Source: Lumbricus rubellus
Taxonomy: Eukaryota > Annelida > Clitellata > Crassiclitellata > Lumbricidae
Direction: 5' to 3'
Assembly: GCA_945859605.1 (NCBI GenBank)
Contig: OX243827.1
Span: 3,109,567 to 3,173,566, forward strand
Length of the DNA: 64,000 nt
A program made the translations under genes and the position numbers. A model generated the notes under the pieces. The model was not told the origin of the DNA and searched no databases. It was given only the letters and a program-made list of their open reading frames with translations. Each line of letters begins with the position of its first letter. Within the stretch, counting starts at the first letter, position 1. Of this stretch, positions 1 to 10,425 are shown piece after piece.

Positions 1-2250
1 ACTTTTCACAGTAACGTTCACCCGCTGGGGAAATACGTTCACGGTTGTTATAAAGCACCATGATTTTCACGTTCTAAGACAATGCTATGTTTTATTTAGG
101 CTACTGTTATGCTGATATTCTATTAACAAAATGACGGTGTCATTTAGGCCCCTATCGGGCAAAATCTAAGTTCAACATCGCGCTTGTGTAGATTGCCACA
201 AAACGATTTCACGTGACTCAAGATAATAACATCGAATCGAAATATCAAGTAGGCCTAGGCTAAAAAGATATTCCAAATACAACAACGACCTTAAACTGTA
301 GGTTACTCTCATCTTTCAAAACTCTCTTGATCCTATAGCGTGAAAATCAAAAGCACCGCCACACGGATGCACGAAAGAATCAACTCTCAGGAAACCAATA
401 ATAATAATAATAGAGACAAACTGTGTTTACTGTTTAACGTGGGATGATGAAGATGGTCACTCCTTCTATTGTTCGCGTGTTCGTGTGGTGTCTTCAACAT
501 GCATTCAGCGCTGAAATGCGTTTCGCAGTTGACGCTCAAGCGAAGAAAAACAAAGCGAGAGATTCTATAAAAGCAGAAAGCGATGTCGATTGGGTCGAAG
601 GTGAATCTCGAGGACAACGATCAACGCAGATTAGACAACAGTGGCGAATCCAGACCACCAGAGGAGTAGGCCTAGCCTCAATGAACGGACCACAGCTGTG
701 TTGATAGGCCACATTTAAAACCAGAGCGAAGAGGAGGGATTGTCGCCGAAGAATTAGCGGAAGTTGAAACGAGGACAGCTAGGATCATTCGGAAGCTATG
801 AGAAGAAAAGACAAGTCGACATGGACATCGCGTAACATTTTGCAAAACACAATTGACTCTATAATGATCGCTGTTGAATTTTGTAGCAAGAGCGTCAATG
901 CGTAAACTTAATTTCTCTCTAACAACACCACTTTGGCCTATAGCGAATGTAGTCAGCGTCGCCCTCCTCTTTTGCACAAGATCGGGAGTCGGGACTGGCA
1001 CTACACGGTGAAATTCGTCTCTACCGTCACAACTCCTGGATTCGCCAATGCCAGCCTATCGTTATCAGTCGCATTCGACCAAGAAACTTGCCTTGATAAG
1101 ACTCAATGACGTCTCGTACGTAGGCCTAGTCACTATCACGCAGCATTCGTTACACTTGTCCCGTGACAGAAAATGTATCGCAACAGGTAGAGACTAGAGT
1201 AGAGCCTCGATCGTGCATTGTGAATATACAGTTGCAAGCCAACGCAAAGTTTACAGTTGCAAACAAACGCGTTATCTTTTGGTTGTTGGGCAATTTGTAT
1301 TTCGTCATAGATAGCATTGATTAGCAAAGACGCCGACATGTTGAGAGTGCTTGGAACAGCAACAGACCAATGGATTGACTTCACAAAATTATTAATCACC
1401 GTCTCAAGAATTTCTAGATGATCATAGATCGCATTCTAATCGATTTTTTCCTCACACCCTTTTTGAACATCAACAGCAATGCTCTGTCTAATTAAAAACC
1501 AGGATTAGACCTGTCGTCAGTGGAAAGCGTCATAGAGACGTCATGAACAGTAAAGGCATGAAAAGCACACACTGGAACACACACCCTCTCTTGTAGCCTA
1601 TAAGTAGGCATACTCACTATTAATCAAAGGCCTATAGCCTGGACATTTTCAGCATATCACGCCCATAGTGGGTTTATTGAACTTGATGACTATAATTGAG
1701 CACAGTATCCATTTCAACATCTGCCTTGCAGTTAACAATCAATCTTACCGATCTCTGTTCCACACGCACCACTTCATAAGAATGGATGCTGTACTCAGTC
1801 AATAAAAGATTCTCCTGTGGCTCCTGCTGTGTATCGGTTCCCGGTCTTTCTGGATCGCTAATCCAAATGTTTGGAATAATTTATTGCATGTTCAGTTCAA
1901 TTCGTCTTGACATCGCTCAGTTCAGAACCAGCACTCATCTCTTCATATTCACAGTATGGCCTGGCTTTCGCGTTTCTTCGTTCCAAGTTCCAACGGATTC
2001 TTACCAGATATCTGATATAGGCTTGTCCAATCATTAATTAATCAACTAAAGACAAGCGATCAACAACCGATACAATATCTTAATTGGACATCAGTATAAA
2101 TTGATAATAATTATAATGGAAGTGTTGTTGATTAGATTAATGTCGTTGACCTCATCGCTTTTTGACCACTGGATAGTTTGCTTAGCAACAGGCGCCACAT
2201 TTATAGGCTATCATTATCATCAGCAGCAACCATGGGCTCAACGCCCGTAG
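1..2250. other. No recognisable gene
   Basis: Open frames here are short (under about 110 codons) and show no family resemblance, paired splice sites or repeat structure that I recognise. The stretch contains three copies of the palindrome TAGGCCTA (about 250, 667 and 1120), a motif common in the non-aPKC parts of the window. Confidence 0.5.
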
Positions 2251-2254
2251 GTAT

Positions 2255-3922
2255 TGTGACGATTCGTCACTGAGATTTTTTTGTTATTATTTTTGGTTGC
2301 CACGTTTTGCCACGCTTTGCCACGTTCTGCCACGCGCTTGCCACGTTCTGCCACGCTTTGCCACGCTTTGCCACACACCTGCCTCACCCACTTGGGCTGC
2401 CACACTTGGGCTGCCACACATCCGGCTTGCCACACTCGGCTTGCCACACCCTCATTCACTCATCCGGCCTGCCACACTCAGCCTCACACATCTCGGTTTG
2501 CCACACTCGGCTAGCCACACACTCATTCACTCATCCGGCCTGCCACACTCGGCTTGCCACACCCTCATCCACTCCTCCGGCCTGCCACACCTGGCTTGCC
2601 ACACACTCATCCGGCCTGCCACACCTGTTCTGCCACACCTGCTTCACTCATCCGGCCTGCCACACTCAGCTTGCCACACACTCATGGGCTGCCACACCTG
2701 CCTCACACATCTCGGTTTGCCACACTCGGCTAGCCACACACTCATTCACTCATCCGACCTGCCACACTCGGCTTGCCACACACTCATCCACTCATCCGGC
2801 CTGCCACACCTGTTCTGCCACACCGCTCGCCTATAAAAGAAGGAGCTCGGACACACTCGGAGAACACCTGGCGCAAGAGGTGACACCTGCTACGTCTTGT
2901 CAGGGAAACGTCGTGCGAGAAGAGAACACCTGAGATATCGTCGTGTCAGGGAAACACACAACGCACAGCGGAGGAAGAAAGAGCGTAGACAGTATCGGAA
3001 GTCAGTTCGGTCAGCAGTCAGTCGGAAGCTCAGTCAAAGGAGACAGAAGGGACAGTCAGCCGTGGACTCGAACGAGAAGAACGACGCAGGGTCTGCAGTT
3101 CAACGCCGGTGTTGTGCAGTTCGAAGCAGCCGCGAAGAGAGGACGTTCCTCGTCGCCGCTTGTGTCTTCGTGGGGCGTCAGTGCACCCTGCAGCGTCGTC
3201 GGTGCCTTCAGTCCAGGACCGGAACACACGTGAGTTCTGGAGCAGTGAGACGCACGTCAAGTGAGCGTCTTCATCGTCGCCGGGCACCACCGCCCGTGGT
3301 CTGTCTTCAGCGTCAGCAGCGTCTACATCGTCGCCGGGCAGCCGCTTTGCTAGCGGCTCCGTCATCGTCGTCGTCATCGTCCTTCCTCGTCGTACCCCCC
3401 CCATCCTCAAGTCGGGCACCACCGCCCGTGGTCTGTCTTCAGCGTCAGCAGCGTCTACATCGTCGCCGGGCAGCCGCTTTGCTAGCGGCTCCGTCATCGA
3501 CATCGTCGTCGTCATCGTCCTTCCTCGTCGTACCCCCCCATCCTCAAGTCGGGCACCACCGCCCGTGGTTCGTCGTCGTCAGCGTCGTCATCGTCACCCA
3601 CCCACCCCTGGGCGCCAGGGCTGGTGACTTTGAACAGTCTGTGAACTGGACACGTCATCTGTTGACAGGTTCTATAACTGCACGACTTTGTTTTATATCG
3701 GAGCAAGAGAACTCCTTTTCTGTTGAACTTTATCGAAGATTCATCATTACAATTGGAAAGAAGAACTCTTGTTTTCTTTCTTCAATTTCAGTCTCGGACA
3801 GACCGTTCGAGCGGGATCCTGTGGGCATTGAGAGGGCTTTAGAGTGGGCTATCCTGGTGTAATATTTGACTCTAGGCCTTATAGCGGAGGGTCCTTAGAA
3901 AGGCCAACCCAGTTCCGTAACA
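2255..3922 (+). repeat. 5' LTR
   Basis: Starts TG and ends CA. The first 17 bases hold a near-perfect palindrome (GTGACGA/TCGTCAC). The U3 part (about 2296-2830) is a degenerate minisatellite of TGCCACAC-containing units. A TATA box follows at 2832. The transcribed part contains a roughly 135-bp tandem duplication (about 3280-3414 and 3415-3550) containing CGCCGGGCAGCCGC and CGTCGTCATCGTCC motifs. Open frames inside the LTR are by-products of these repeats and are not annotated. Confidence 0.93.
2832..2839 (+). promoter_or_regulatory. TATA box of 5' LTR
   Basis: TATAAAAG directly after the U3 minisatellite. Transcription would be expected to start about 25-30 bp downstream, near 2860, placing the R region there. 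Start position is inferred. Confidence 0.65.
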
Positions 3923-4186
3923 AATTGGTACCAGAAGTGGGGTTTCGTGAAATTTGCTGGACACCAATCAAATTGGTTCCGAGAAGTGGGGTTTCGTGAG
4001 CTTTGCTGGTCTTCGACAAAGTGGTTCAGTGGTTTTGTCTATTGCGGTGGATACCAATAAATTGGTTCCAGTACGTGGGGTTTTGTGAACGTTGGTGGTC
4101 TTCGACAAACTGTTTGACAGCAAGTGGTTTTGTGAACTTCGTTGGAATTCGACAAGTTGGAATTTGCAAGTGGAGTTCCAGCAAGA
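3923..4186 (+). promoter_or_regulatory. Retrotransposon leader with repeated primer-binding-site-like motif
   Basis: Directly after the LTR comes AATTGGTACCAGAAGTGGGG, beginning with a TGG as expected for a tRNA 3'-CCA complement. Variants recur at about 3969 (TTGGTTCCGAGAAGTGGGG) and 4061 (TTGGTTCCAGTACGTGGGG). Each is followed by a TTTCGTGA- or TTTTGTGA-like segment and then CTTCGACAAA. A fourth, more degenerate copy runs up to the Gag start. The priming tRNA was not identified with certainty. Confidence 0.6.
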
Positions 4187-7100
4187 ATGGATCGAACGAC
4201 ATCGACGCCATGGACGAAAGGAGCGAGCGACTTCGAAGTGGAATCAAGTCGATTTATGGCAGAAATCGATTTCGACGACTACAAGCCTCCGGAGAAGAAA
4301 TCGATTCCACCTTCGAGCAGAGACGCAAGTGGTTCGGACGCAAAGGTCTTAGAGGAGGTCAATCGCTTGGTGAGTGAAAGAAAGTCGATTCCCATGAAGC
4401 CAGGAAAATTCGACGGTACCGGCTCATTGGAATCTTTCCTCACGCAATTCGAAGTATGTGCCCGCCATAACAAGTGGACTGGTGTGGACAAGGTAGATTT
4501 CCTTCGTTGTGCTTTGGACAAAGCCGCAACGCAACTCCTCTGGGATTTTGGAGCGAAGCAAGACGTCAACTACGAGCAACTCGTGGAGCGACTGAGACAA
4601 CGCTACGGAGTCGAGGGACAAGCTGAGACTTTCCGTACGCAGTTATATTATCGCCGTCAACGCGTGGACGAAAGTTTGAGCGATCTTCTACATGACATTC
4701 GGCGCTTGGTTGTTTTGGCGTATCCGGTTCCTTCGAACGAAACAACCGAAATCGTGGCAAGAGACGCTTTCTTGGAAGCCATCCGAGATCGTGAACTATC
4801 ACTGAAGGTCCGAGAAAGGGAGCCGCGTTCCATCGATGAAGCATATCGAATGGCACTGCGCCTTGGAGCATATCAGCAGATAGCTGATGTGGATGATCGT
4901 CGTCGGCCACCCAACAGAGTCCGCGGAACTCAAGAAGTTGACGCCGATTCGCGACTGCAAACGCAGTTGGACAGTTTTTTCACCGCCCAACGGAAATGGC
5001 AGGAACAATTGGAGGAACGCATCTCGCGACAACTGAATGGACAGCGGAATCCTGTTTCGACGAATACAGCTACCGAATCGGCTGCCGCCGCTTCGAGAAA
5101 TCCTGGACGCGACCGGACCTGCTATAACTGCGGTTTGGTCGGGCATATCGCTCGACAGTGTCGTCGGTCCCGCCGACCAGTGAACCAGCCAGCTCGCCCG
5201 ACAGCCGCAGATACCACTAACGACGTGGTTACCAATCACACTACACGCGAGAAGTCCCTGGTTCCTACCGACAACGCCATCTATGTTCGAGCTACCCTCC
5301 ATGGACGACCGAGGACCTGTCTTATCGATACCGGTTCCGAAGTGAGTATAGCCCCTGCTGGTTATGTTGTTGGTCTTGAATTGCAAACTAGCTCTCGGGT
5401 ACTTTTGGCTGCTAATGGCACTAGGATTCGAGTCTTGGGAGAATTGGTTGTCCCTTTGAAGTTTTGGCATGGTTTTGAAATTCCCACTCGGTTTCTTGTT
5501 TCTGATCAGGTTTTTGAGCCTATGCTTGGTATGGAGTGGTTGCGGGAAAATCGATGTCGTCTTGGGTTTGGGACAGGTGCTCTTTTTGTGGGAAGGAGGC
5601 GCATTCCATTAGTTAAGGGAAATGGATCTTCGTGGTGTAGACGTGTTGTGGTTGCGGAGGAAGTGGTTGTATCCCCTAGGTCTCAGTGTGATGTGCCATC
5701 GAAAACCTTGTATGGAAGCTTAGCAGTATGTGCACCGGCATGGATGACAGAAACCTCAGAGGTTGCGCCGGGTGTTTATGTTGCTCGTGTGTTGGTTGAT
5801 GATGATGCTAATGCAGCGCAAGTGAGGGTGATAAATTTGAATGAACAGCCAGCTAAGCTGTGTAAGGATCAGGTTATAGGTGGTTTACATCCAGTTCAGC
5901 TAGCAGAGGAGGAAGAGGAAATGGATCAGGTTGAAGTTTTGGATGAACGTAAGGTTGAGGAGGATTTGATGGCTGATCTGTTAGATGATGTACCGTTGGA
6001 GGCAAAGAAAAAGTTGGAATGTCTTTTGAGAACTAATGAAGACGTGGACTTAGGTGGAACAACTCTTGTGGAACATAAGATTGATACAGGTGATGTTAAG
6101 AAGCCTGTTAAGAAGCCTGTTAAGAAGCCAGTAAAGAGACCGTTAGTTGTTGTTAAACCTACGATGAATGAGACGGAATATAAGCAAAGTGTTTATGAAG
6201 TTAAACGAAATCATAATAAACGGCAGAGGAAAGTGTTAAGCGCTTTGATTGTGGATCGGAAGGTTCCTGCCGGAACATTTGAATCGTCCCAGGGACGTAA
6301 GAATAAAATAGGTTATCAGGTTATGGTCAACGCGAATTTGATTGCGTTGGTGATGCTTATTCTTTTGGTTACATCCACCATGGACAACGGAATTTGCTCG
6401 AAATTGTGTTGTTTTGACAGCATGTGGAAAGATGATTTGGATTTGATTAGATTAACTTTTATGTGGCACTGGACCATGGTTGCGTGGCATGGTTGTAATC
6501 GGATTGGTTGTCACTTGGAGTGGATCATCACTTGTGTTGTTTTGATTTTGCAACGCCACAGCGTATCAGCGCTGCCTCGGTTGTTTAATTGTGTTTACAA
6601 GGTGTTTACTCTGATGACGGTTGCGTGTTGCGACGTCTGGTGGCATTGGATGATGTCGTTGGTTAGGCCACTGCCTTTTCGGCCTGCCACGTTTGCCACA
6701 CTGTGTTCTTGGTTTGCCGCCCGACGTTTGTGTTCTGTGACGTCACACGTCGGCAGCTGTGCCTCTTTTGGCGCGTCGCATCCGGCAGCAGTGCTGTATG
6801 CGTGGGCGGATTTCGGCACCTGCACTCAGCTGCATGTGTTTTTGACGCTTAAGTTGTTGTTGTGGGCAGAGGTGCAGTTCGTAGTTGGATCCTGGAGCTT
6901 GAGTAAGATGGATGTTTCAGGACTTCATTGCGAATTCTGCGGACGCTTTTACGCTGGGGATACTGCAAAGGTGTCTTTGCGTAGCCATAAATATAGGAAG
7001 CACCACGAAGACGTCGTAAAAAGCCGAAGTGTAAAAACGTTTACACTTCCAGTGGCAAGTGCTTCATCTTCCGGACTGAATGAGAAAAGAGAAGAGGGAT

Positions 7101-7429
7101 TGCCTTCGGATATTTTTGAGGGACCATCTGATGAAGACAAGGAGTTGTGGAGTTTTCTGGAAAGCGCTTCGGGTCCTCTAGAAAGTCCGCTACAGGCAGA
7201 GAAATCGGGGAACGAAATATCCGCCGCCATGTTAGAAGAGATTACTTGGCAAGCAAGCTTACAGTCGGAGGGTGCCTCCGTGGAAGAATTTGTTGAGACA
7301 ATAAGAGGGAAGTATCCAGGCTACCCCAAATGGGCGTGTGAGGCCGTACTGAGGGGCTTGCGTCGGAAAGAAGCAAGGGAATTGCACACCCCTGAATTCT
7401 TCTCCTGGGATGGAGATGTTCAGCAGTGA
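4187..7429 (+). CDS. Gag-protease polyprotein with C-terminal zinc-finger-like domain
   Basis: This 1080-codon frame starts at the first ATG (MDRTTSTPW). Residues about 65-230 form a retrotransposon Gag capsid-like domain. A CCHC zinc knuckle (CYNCGLVGHIARQC) spans 312-325. An aspartic protease has its DTG at 381-383 and a downstream LGMEWL. Residues 626-635 (TLVEHKIDTG) match the conserved segment that normally precedes gypsy RT, but RT is missing; a KKPV repeat follows. Residues about 720-905 are unusually rich in W, C, H and hydrophobics. From M908 (6908) comes a distinct domain with a C-x2-C-x15-H-x4-H pattern, an acidic stretch and an acidic/basic C terminus of unknown function. It may be a separate ORF fused in frame or expressed from a spliced RNA. 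Gag and protease calls are firm; the C-terminal role is unknown. Confidence 0.85.
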   Translation: MDRTTSTPWTKGASDFEVESSRFMAEIDFDDYKPPEKKSIPPSSRDASGSDAKVLEEVNRLVSERKSIPMKPGKFDGTGSLESFLTQFEVCARHNKWTGVDKVDFLRCALDKAATQLLWDFGAKQDVNYEQLVERLRQRYGVEGQAETFRTQLYYRRQRVDESLSDLLHDIRRLVVLAYPVPSNETTEIVARDAFLEAIRDRELSLKVREREPRSIDEAYRMALRLGAYQQIADVDDRRRPPNRVRGTQEVDADSRLQTQLDSFFTAQRKWQEQLEERISRQLNGQRNPVSTNTATESAAAASRNPGRDRTCYNCGLVGHIARQCRRSRRPVNQPARPTAADTTNDVVTNHTTREKSLVPTDNAIYVRATLHGRPRTCLIDTGSEVSIAPAGYVVGLELQTSSRVLLAANGTRIRVLGELVVPLKFWHGFEIPTRFLVSDQVFEPMLGMEWLRENRCRLGFGTGALFVGRRRIPLVKGNGSSWCRRVVVAEEVVVSPRSQCDVPSKTLYGSLAVCAPAWMTETSEVAPGVYVARVLVDDDANAAQVRVINLNEQPAKLCKDQVIGGLHPVQLAEEEEEMDQVEVLDERKVEEDLMADLLDDVPLEAKKKLECLLRTNEDVDLGGTTLVEHKIDTGDVKKPVKKPVKKPVKRPLVVVKPTMNETEYKQSVYEVKRNHNKRQRKVLSALIVDRKVPAGTFESSQGRKNKIGYQVMVNANLIALVMLILLVTSTMDNGICSKLCCFDSMWKDDLDLIRLTFMWHWTMVAWHGCNRIGCHLEWIITCVVLILQRHSVSALPRLFNCVYKVFTLMTVACCDVWWHWMMSLVRPLPFRPATFATLCSWFAARRLCSVTSHVGSCASFGASHPAAVLYAWADFGTCTQLHVFLTLKLLLWAEVQFVVGSWSLSKMDVSGLHCEFCGRFYAGDTAKVSLRSHKYRKHHEDVVKSRSVKTFTLPVASASSSGLNEKREEGLPSDIFEGPSDEDKELWSFLESASGPLESPLQAEKSGNEISAAMLEEITWQASLQSEGASVEEFVETIRGKYPGYPKWACEAVLRGLRRKEARELHTPEFFSWDGDVQQ

Positions 7430-7539
7430 ATTTTACGGCCATTTTGAGTTTCATGGTCAACGCTGGGTAAGCGACTTTTGGATTTTGGTTTTGAACGTGT
7501 GGACCACCCTCGGAAAATGAGGGCATTTTTATTTTGACT

Positions 7540-7550
7540 GGCGGGAGAAT
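7540..7550 (+). promoter_or_regulatory. Polypurine tract of LTR retrotransposon
   Basis: GGCGGGAGAA immediately precedes the 3' LTR, the expected site for plus-strand priming. Confidence 0.6.
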
Positions 7551-9219
7551 TGTGACGATTCGTCACTGAGATTTTTTTGTTATTATTTTTGGTTGCCACG
7601 TTTTGCCACGCTTTGCCACGTTCTGCCACGCGCTTGCCACGTTCTGCCACGCTTTGCCACGCTTTGCCACACACCTGCCTCACCCACTTGGGCTGCCACA
7701 CTTGGGCTGCCACACATCCGGCTTGCCACACTCGGCTTGCCACACCCTCATTCACTCATCCGGCCTGCCACACTCAGCCTCACACATCTCGGTTTGCCAC
7801 ACTCGGCTAGCCACACACTCATTCACTCATCCGGCCTGCCACACTCGGCTTGCCACACCCTCATCCACTCCTCCGGCCTGCCACACCTGGCTTGCCACAC
7901 ACTCATCCGGCCTGCCACACCTGTTCTGCCACACCTGCTTCACTCATCCGGCCTGCCACACTCAGCTTGCCACACACTCATGGGCTGCCACACCTGCCTC
8001 ACACATCTCGGTTTGCCACACTCGGCTAGCCACACACTCATTCACTCATCCGACCTGCCACACTCGGCTTGCCACACACTCATCCACTCATCCGGCCTGC
8101 CACACCTGTTCTGCCACACCGCTCGCCTATAAAAGAAGGAGCTCGGACACACTCGGAGAACACCTGGCGCAAGAGGTGACACCTGCTACGTCTTGTCAGG
8201 GAAACGTCGTGCGAGAAGAGAACACCTGAGATATCGTCGTGTCAGGGAAACACACAACGCACAGCGGAGGAAGAAAGAGCGTAGACAGTATCGGAAGTCA
8301 GTTCGGTCAGCAGTCAGTCGGAAGCTCAGTCAAAGGAGACAGAAGGGACAGTCAGCCGTGGACTCGAACGAGAAGAACGACGCAGGGTCTGCAGTTCAAC
8401 GCCGGTGTTGTGCAGTTCGAAGCAGCCGCGAAGAGAGGACGTTCCTCGTCGCCGCTTGTGTCTTCGTGGGGCGTCAGTGCACCCTGCAGCGTCGTCGGTG
8501 CCTTCAGTCCAGGACCGGAACACACGTGAGTTCTGGAGCAGTGAGACGCACGTCAAGTGAGCGTCTTCATCGTCGCCGGGCACCACCGCCCGTGGTCTGT
8601 CTTCAGCGTCAGCAGCGTCTACATCGTCGCCGGGCAGCCGCTTTGCTAGCGGCTCCGTCATCGTCGTCGTCATCGTCCTTCCTCGTCGTACCCCCCCCCA
8701 TCCTCAAGTCGGGCACCACCGCCCGTGGTCTGTCTTCAGCGTCAGCAGCGTCTACATCGTCGCCGGGCAGCCGCTTTGCTAGCGGCTCCGTCATCGACAT
8801 CGTCGTCGTCATCGTCCTTCCTCGTCGTACCCCCCCATCCTCAAGTCGGGCACCACCGCCCGTGGTTCGTCGTCGTCAGCGTCGTCATCGTCACCCACCC
8901 ACCCCTGGGCGCCAGGGCTGGTGACTTTGAACAGTCTGTGAACTGGACACGTCATCTGTTGACAGGTTCTATAACTGCACGACTTTGTTTTATATCGGAG
9001 CAAGAGAACTCCTTTTCTGTTGAACTTTATCGAAGATTCATCATTACAATTGGAAAGAAGAACTCTTGTTTTCTTTCTTCAATTTCAGTCTCGGACAGAC
9101 CGTTCGAGCGGGATCCTGTGGGCATTGAGAGGGCTTTAGAGTGGGCTATCCTGGTGTAATATTTGACTCTAGGCCTTATAGCGGAGGGTCCTTAGAAAGG
9201 TTATCCCAGGTCCGTAACA
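7551..9219 (+). repeat. 3' LTR
   Basis: By eye the same sequence as the 5' LTR except for one extra C in the C-run at about 8691-8699 and four substitutions in the last 21 bp. Its TATA box is at 8128-8135. It carries the U3 minisatellite and the internal 135-bp duplication. Confidence 0.93.
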
Positions 9220-9443
9220 GTATATATATATATACATTATATATAGCCTATATATATTATATCAGTAGGTACGTCATAATGGCAGAACTTAGAAATACAC
9301 AAAGCTGTAGTGTAGGCCTACTTATATTCTTATATATATATAGCCTATATATATATATATATATATTATGGGCTCCAGTAGGTACGTCATAGTGGCAGAA
9401 CTTAGAAATACACAAAGCTGTAGTGTAGGCCTACTTATATTCT
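9220..9443. repeat. TA-rich microsatellite with 68-bp tandem duplication
   Basis: Interrupted (TA)n with TATAGCC breaks. The unit starting CAGTAGGTACGTCATAATGG (9263-9330) recurs at 9376-9443 with one clear substitution. Each copy ends in a TAGGCCTA-containing segment. Confidence 0.85.
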
Positions 9444-10221
9444 TTCTGCAATGTGAGGTTGCTGGGTTTTTTTATAGTTATACGCCTGTGTCTCTTTTAT
9501 GACCACAGCTTTGGATCTTCGCCAATTTTAAAACCTGTGTTATGCGCCTGACAGCTTGCGAAGACTTTTTGATTCCTCAAACACGCATAGCCTAAATGGT
9601 TGTTAAAAGCTGGTTCTATATTGTGTTTTTCCCATTAAATTTTCCGCGGAAGTCAACATAGACAAGCAAACGAAGAAACACTCATTCAATGTCAAGTGTA
9701 GGACAACTAAAAAGAACAGTTGGATATAGTGTTTGTAGCACATTATTATTCTACATCTTGAACTTCCTTCTTCTTCTCAACTAAGAATTTTTTCGCGATA
9801 ATACCGAGACTTTATCTGTTTCTCATCGCTGAGTTGGTCATTATTCTTTGTCACACCTGATTAGCTGATCGGATAATAATTATCGAACTCTGAGTGAATT
9901 GTCTGGCGTCAGTCAAAAGCACTTGAGTTGAGCTGATCATAATTGTCTTCGTGATTCTTTCTTTTTCATTTGCTTCTGATTCACTGGCGTCCGATTTACT
10001 ACGATGGAACCAGAGTGTTCCACTGTTCCAGAGATTCTTGTCGCTTTATTAAGTAGCCTGCGGGGCTGTTGTAAACTGCACTGGAAGTTTTTTTATATTG
10101 TACAGGGTGGGCCATAAAAAGTACACCAATGCTTTTTGCCAACATCTTGGTCGAGAGATTGAATAATGATAGCATGTTCACCATTCATTTGAAAACGAAT
10201 GTTATCCTATTGTGACATTGG
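9444..10221. other. No recognisable gene
   Basis: No coding signal found. At about 10103 the sequence TACAGGGTGGGCCATAAAAA resembles the end of a mariner-type element, but I found no inverted partner. Confidence 0.4.
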
Positions 10222-10223
10222 CA

Positions 10224-10282
<59 letters not shown>

Positions 10283-10378
10283 GACAGAGACAGAGTCAGA
10301 GACAGAGACAGAGACAGAGAGACAGAGACAAAAAGACAGAGACAGAGAGACGGACAGACAGGACAGATTGACGGAGAG
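10222..10378. repeat. (GACA)n/(GAGACA)n microsatellite
   Basis: Near-perfect GACA repeats at the left pass into GAGACA variants. Frames on both strands (DRQT and SVSL repeats) are products of the repeat. Confidence 0.95.
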
Positions 10379-10425
10379 ACACAGGAACAAAAAAAGAGAC
10401 TAGTCATTGGCGCCTACATGCATAA

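Larger units (their letters stand above)
2255..9219 (+). mobile_element. Complete non-autonomous Ty3/gypsy-type LTR retrotransposon (Gag-Pro only)
   Basis: Two nearly identical direct LTRs (1668 and 1669 bp) begin TGTGACGATTC and end CCGTAACA. They flank one long open frame encoding Gag and an aspartic protease. A 4-bp target duplication GTAT lies at 2251-2254 and 9220-9223. No reverse transcriptase, RNase H or integrase is encoded, so mobilisation would need enzymes in trans. The LTRs differ by one C in a homopolymer and by four substitutions in the last 21 bp, so insertion looks recent. It sits in a TA-rich microsatellite on its right side. The gypsy assignment rests on the Gag, protease and the conserved segment that normally precedes the RT. 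Confidence 0.93.

Noticed and set aside
444..1001. Possible host exons at the left edge
   Set aside because: Short frames on both strands with no family resemblance and no matching splice sites.
2281..2933. Overlapping open frames of 77-208 codons inside each LTR
   Set aside because: They arise from the TGCCACAC minisatellite in all frames, have His/Leu/Pro/Thr repeat composition and appear identically in both LTRs; no independent coding evidence.
6420..6900. Envelope-like membrane protein in the LTR element
   Set aside because: Hydrophobic stretches exist, but there is no signal peptide, cleavage site or envelope motif, and the segment is continuous with the Gag-protease frame.
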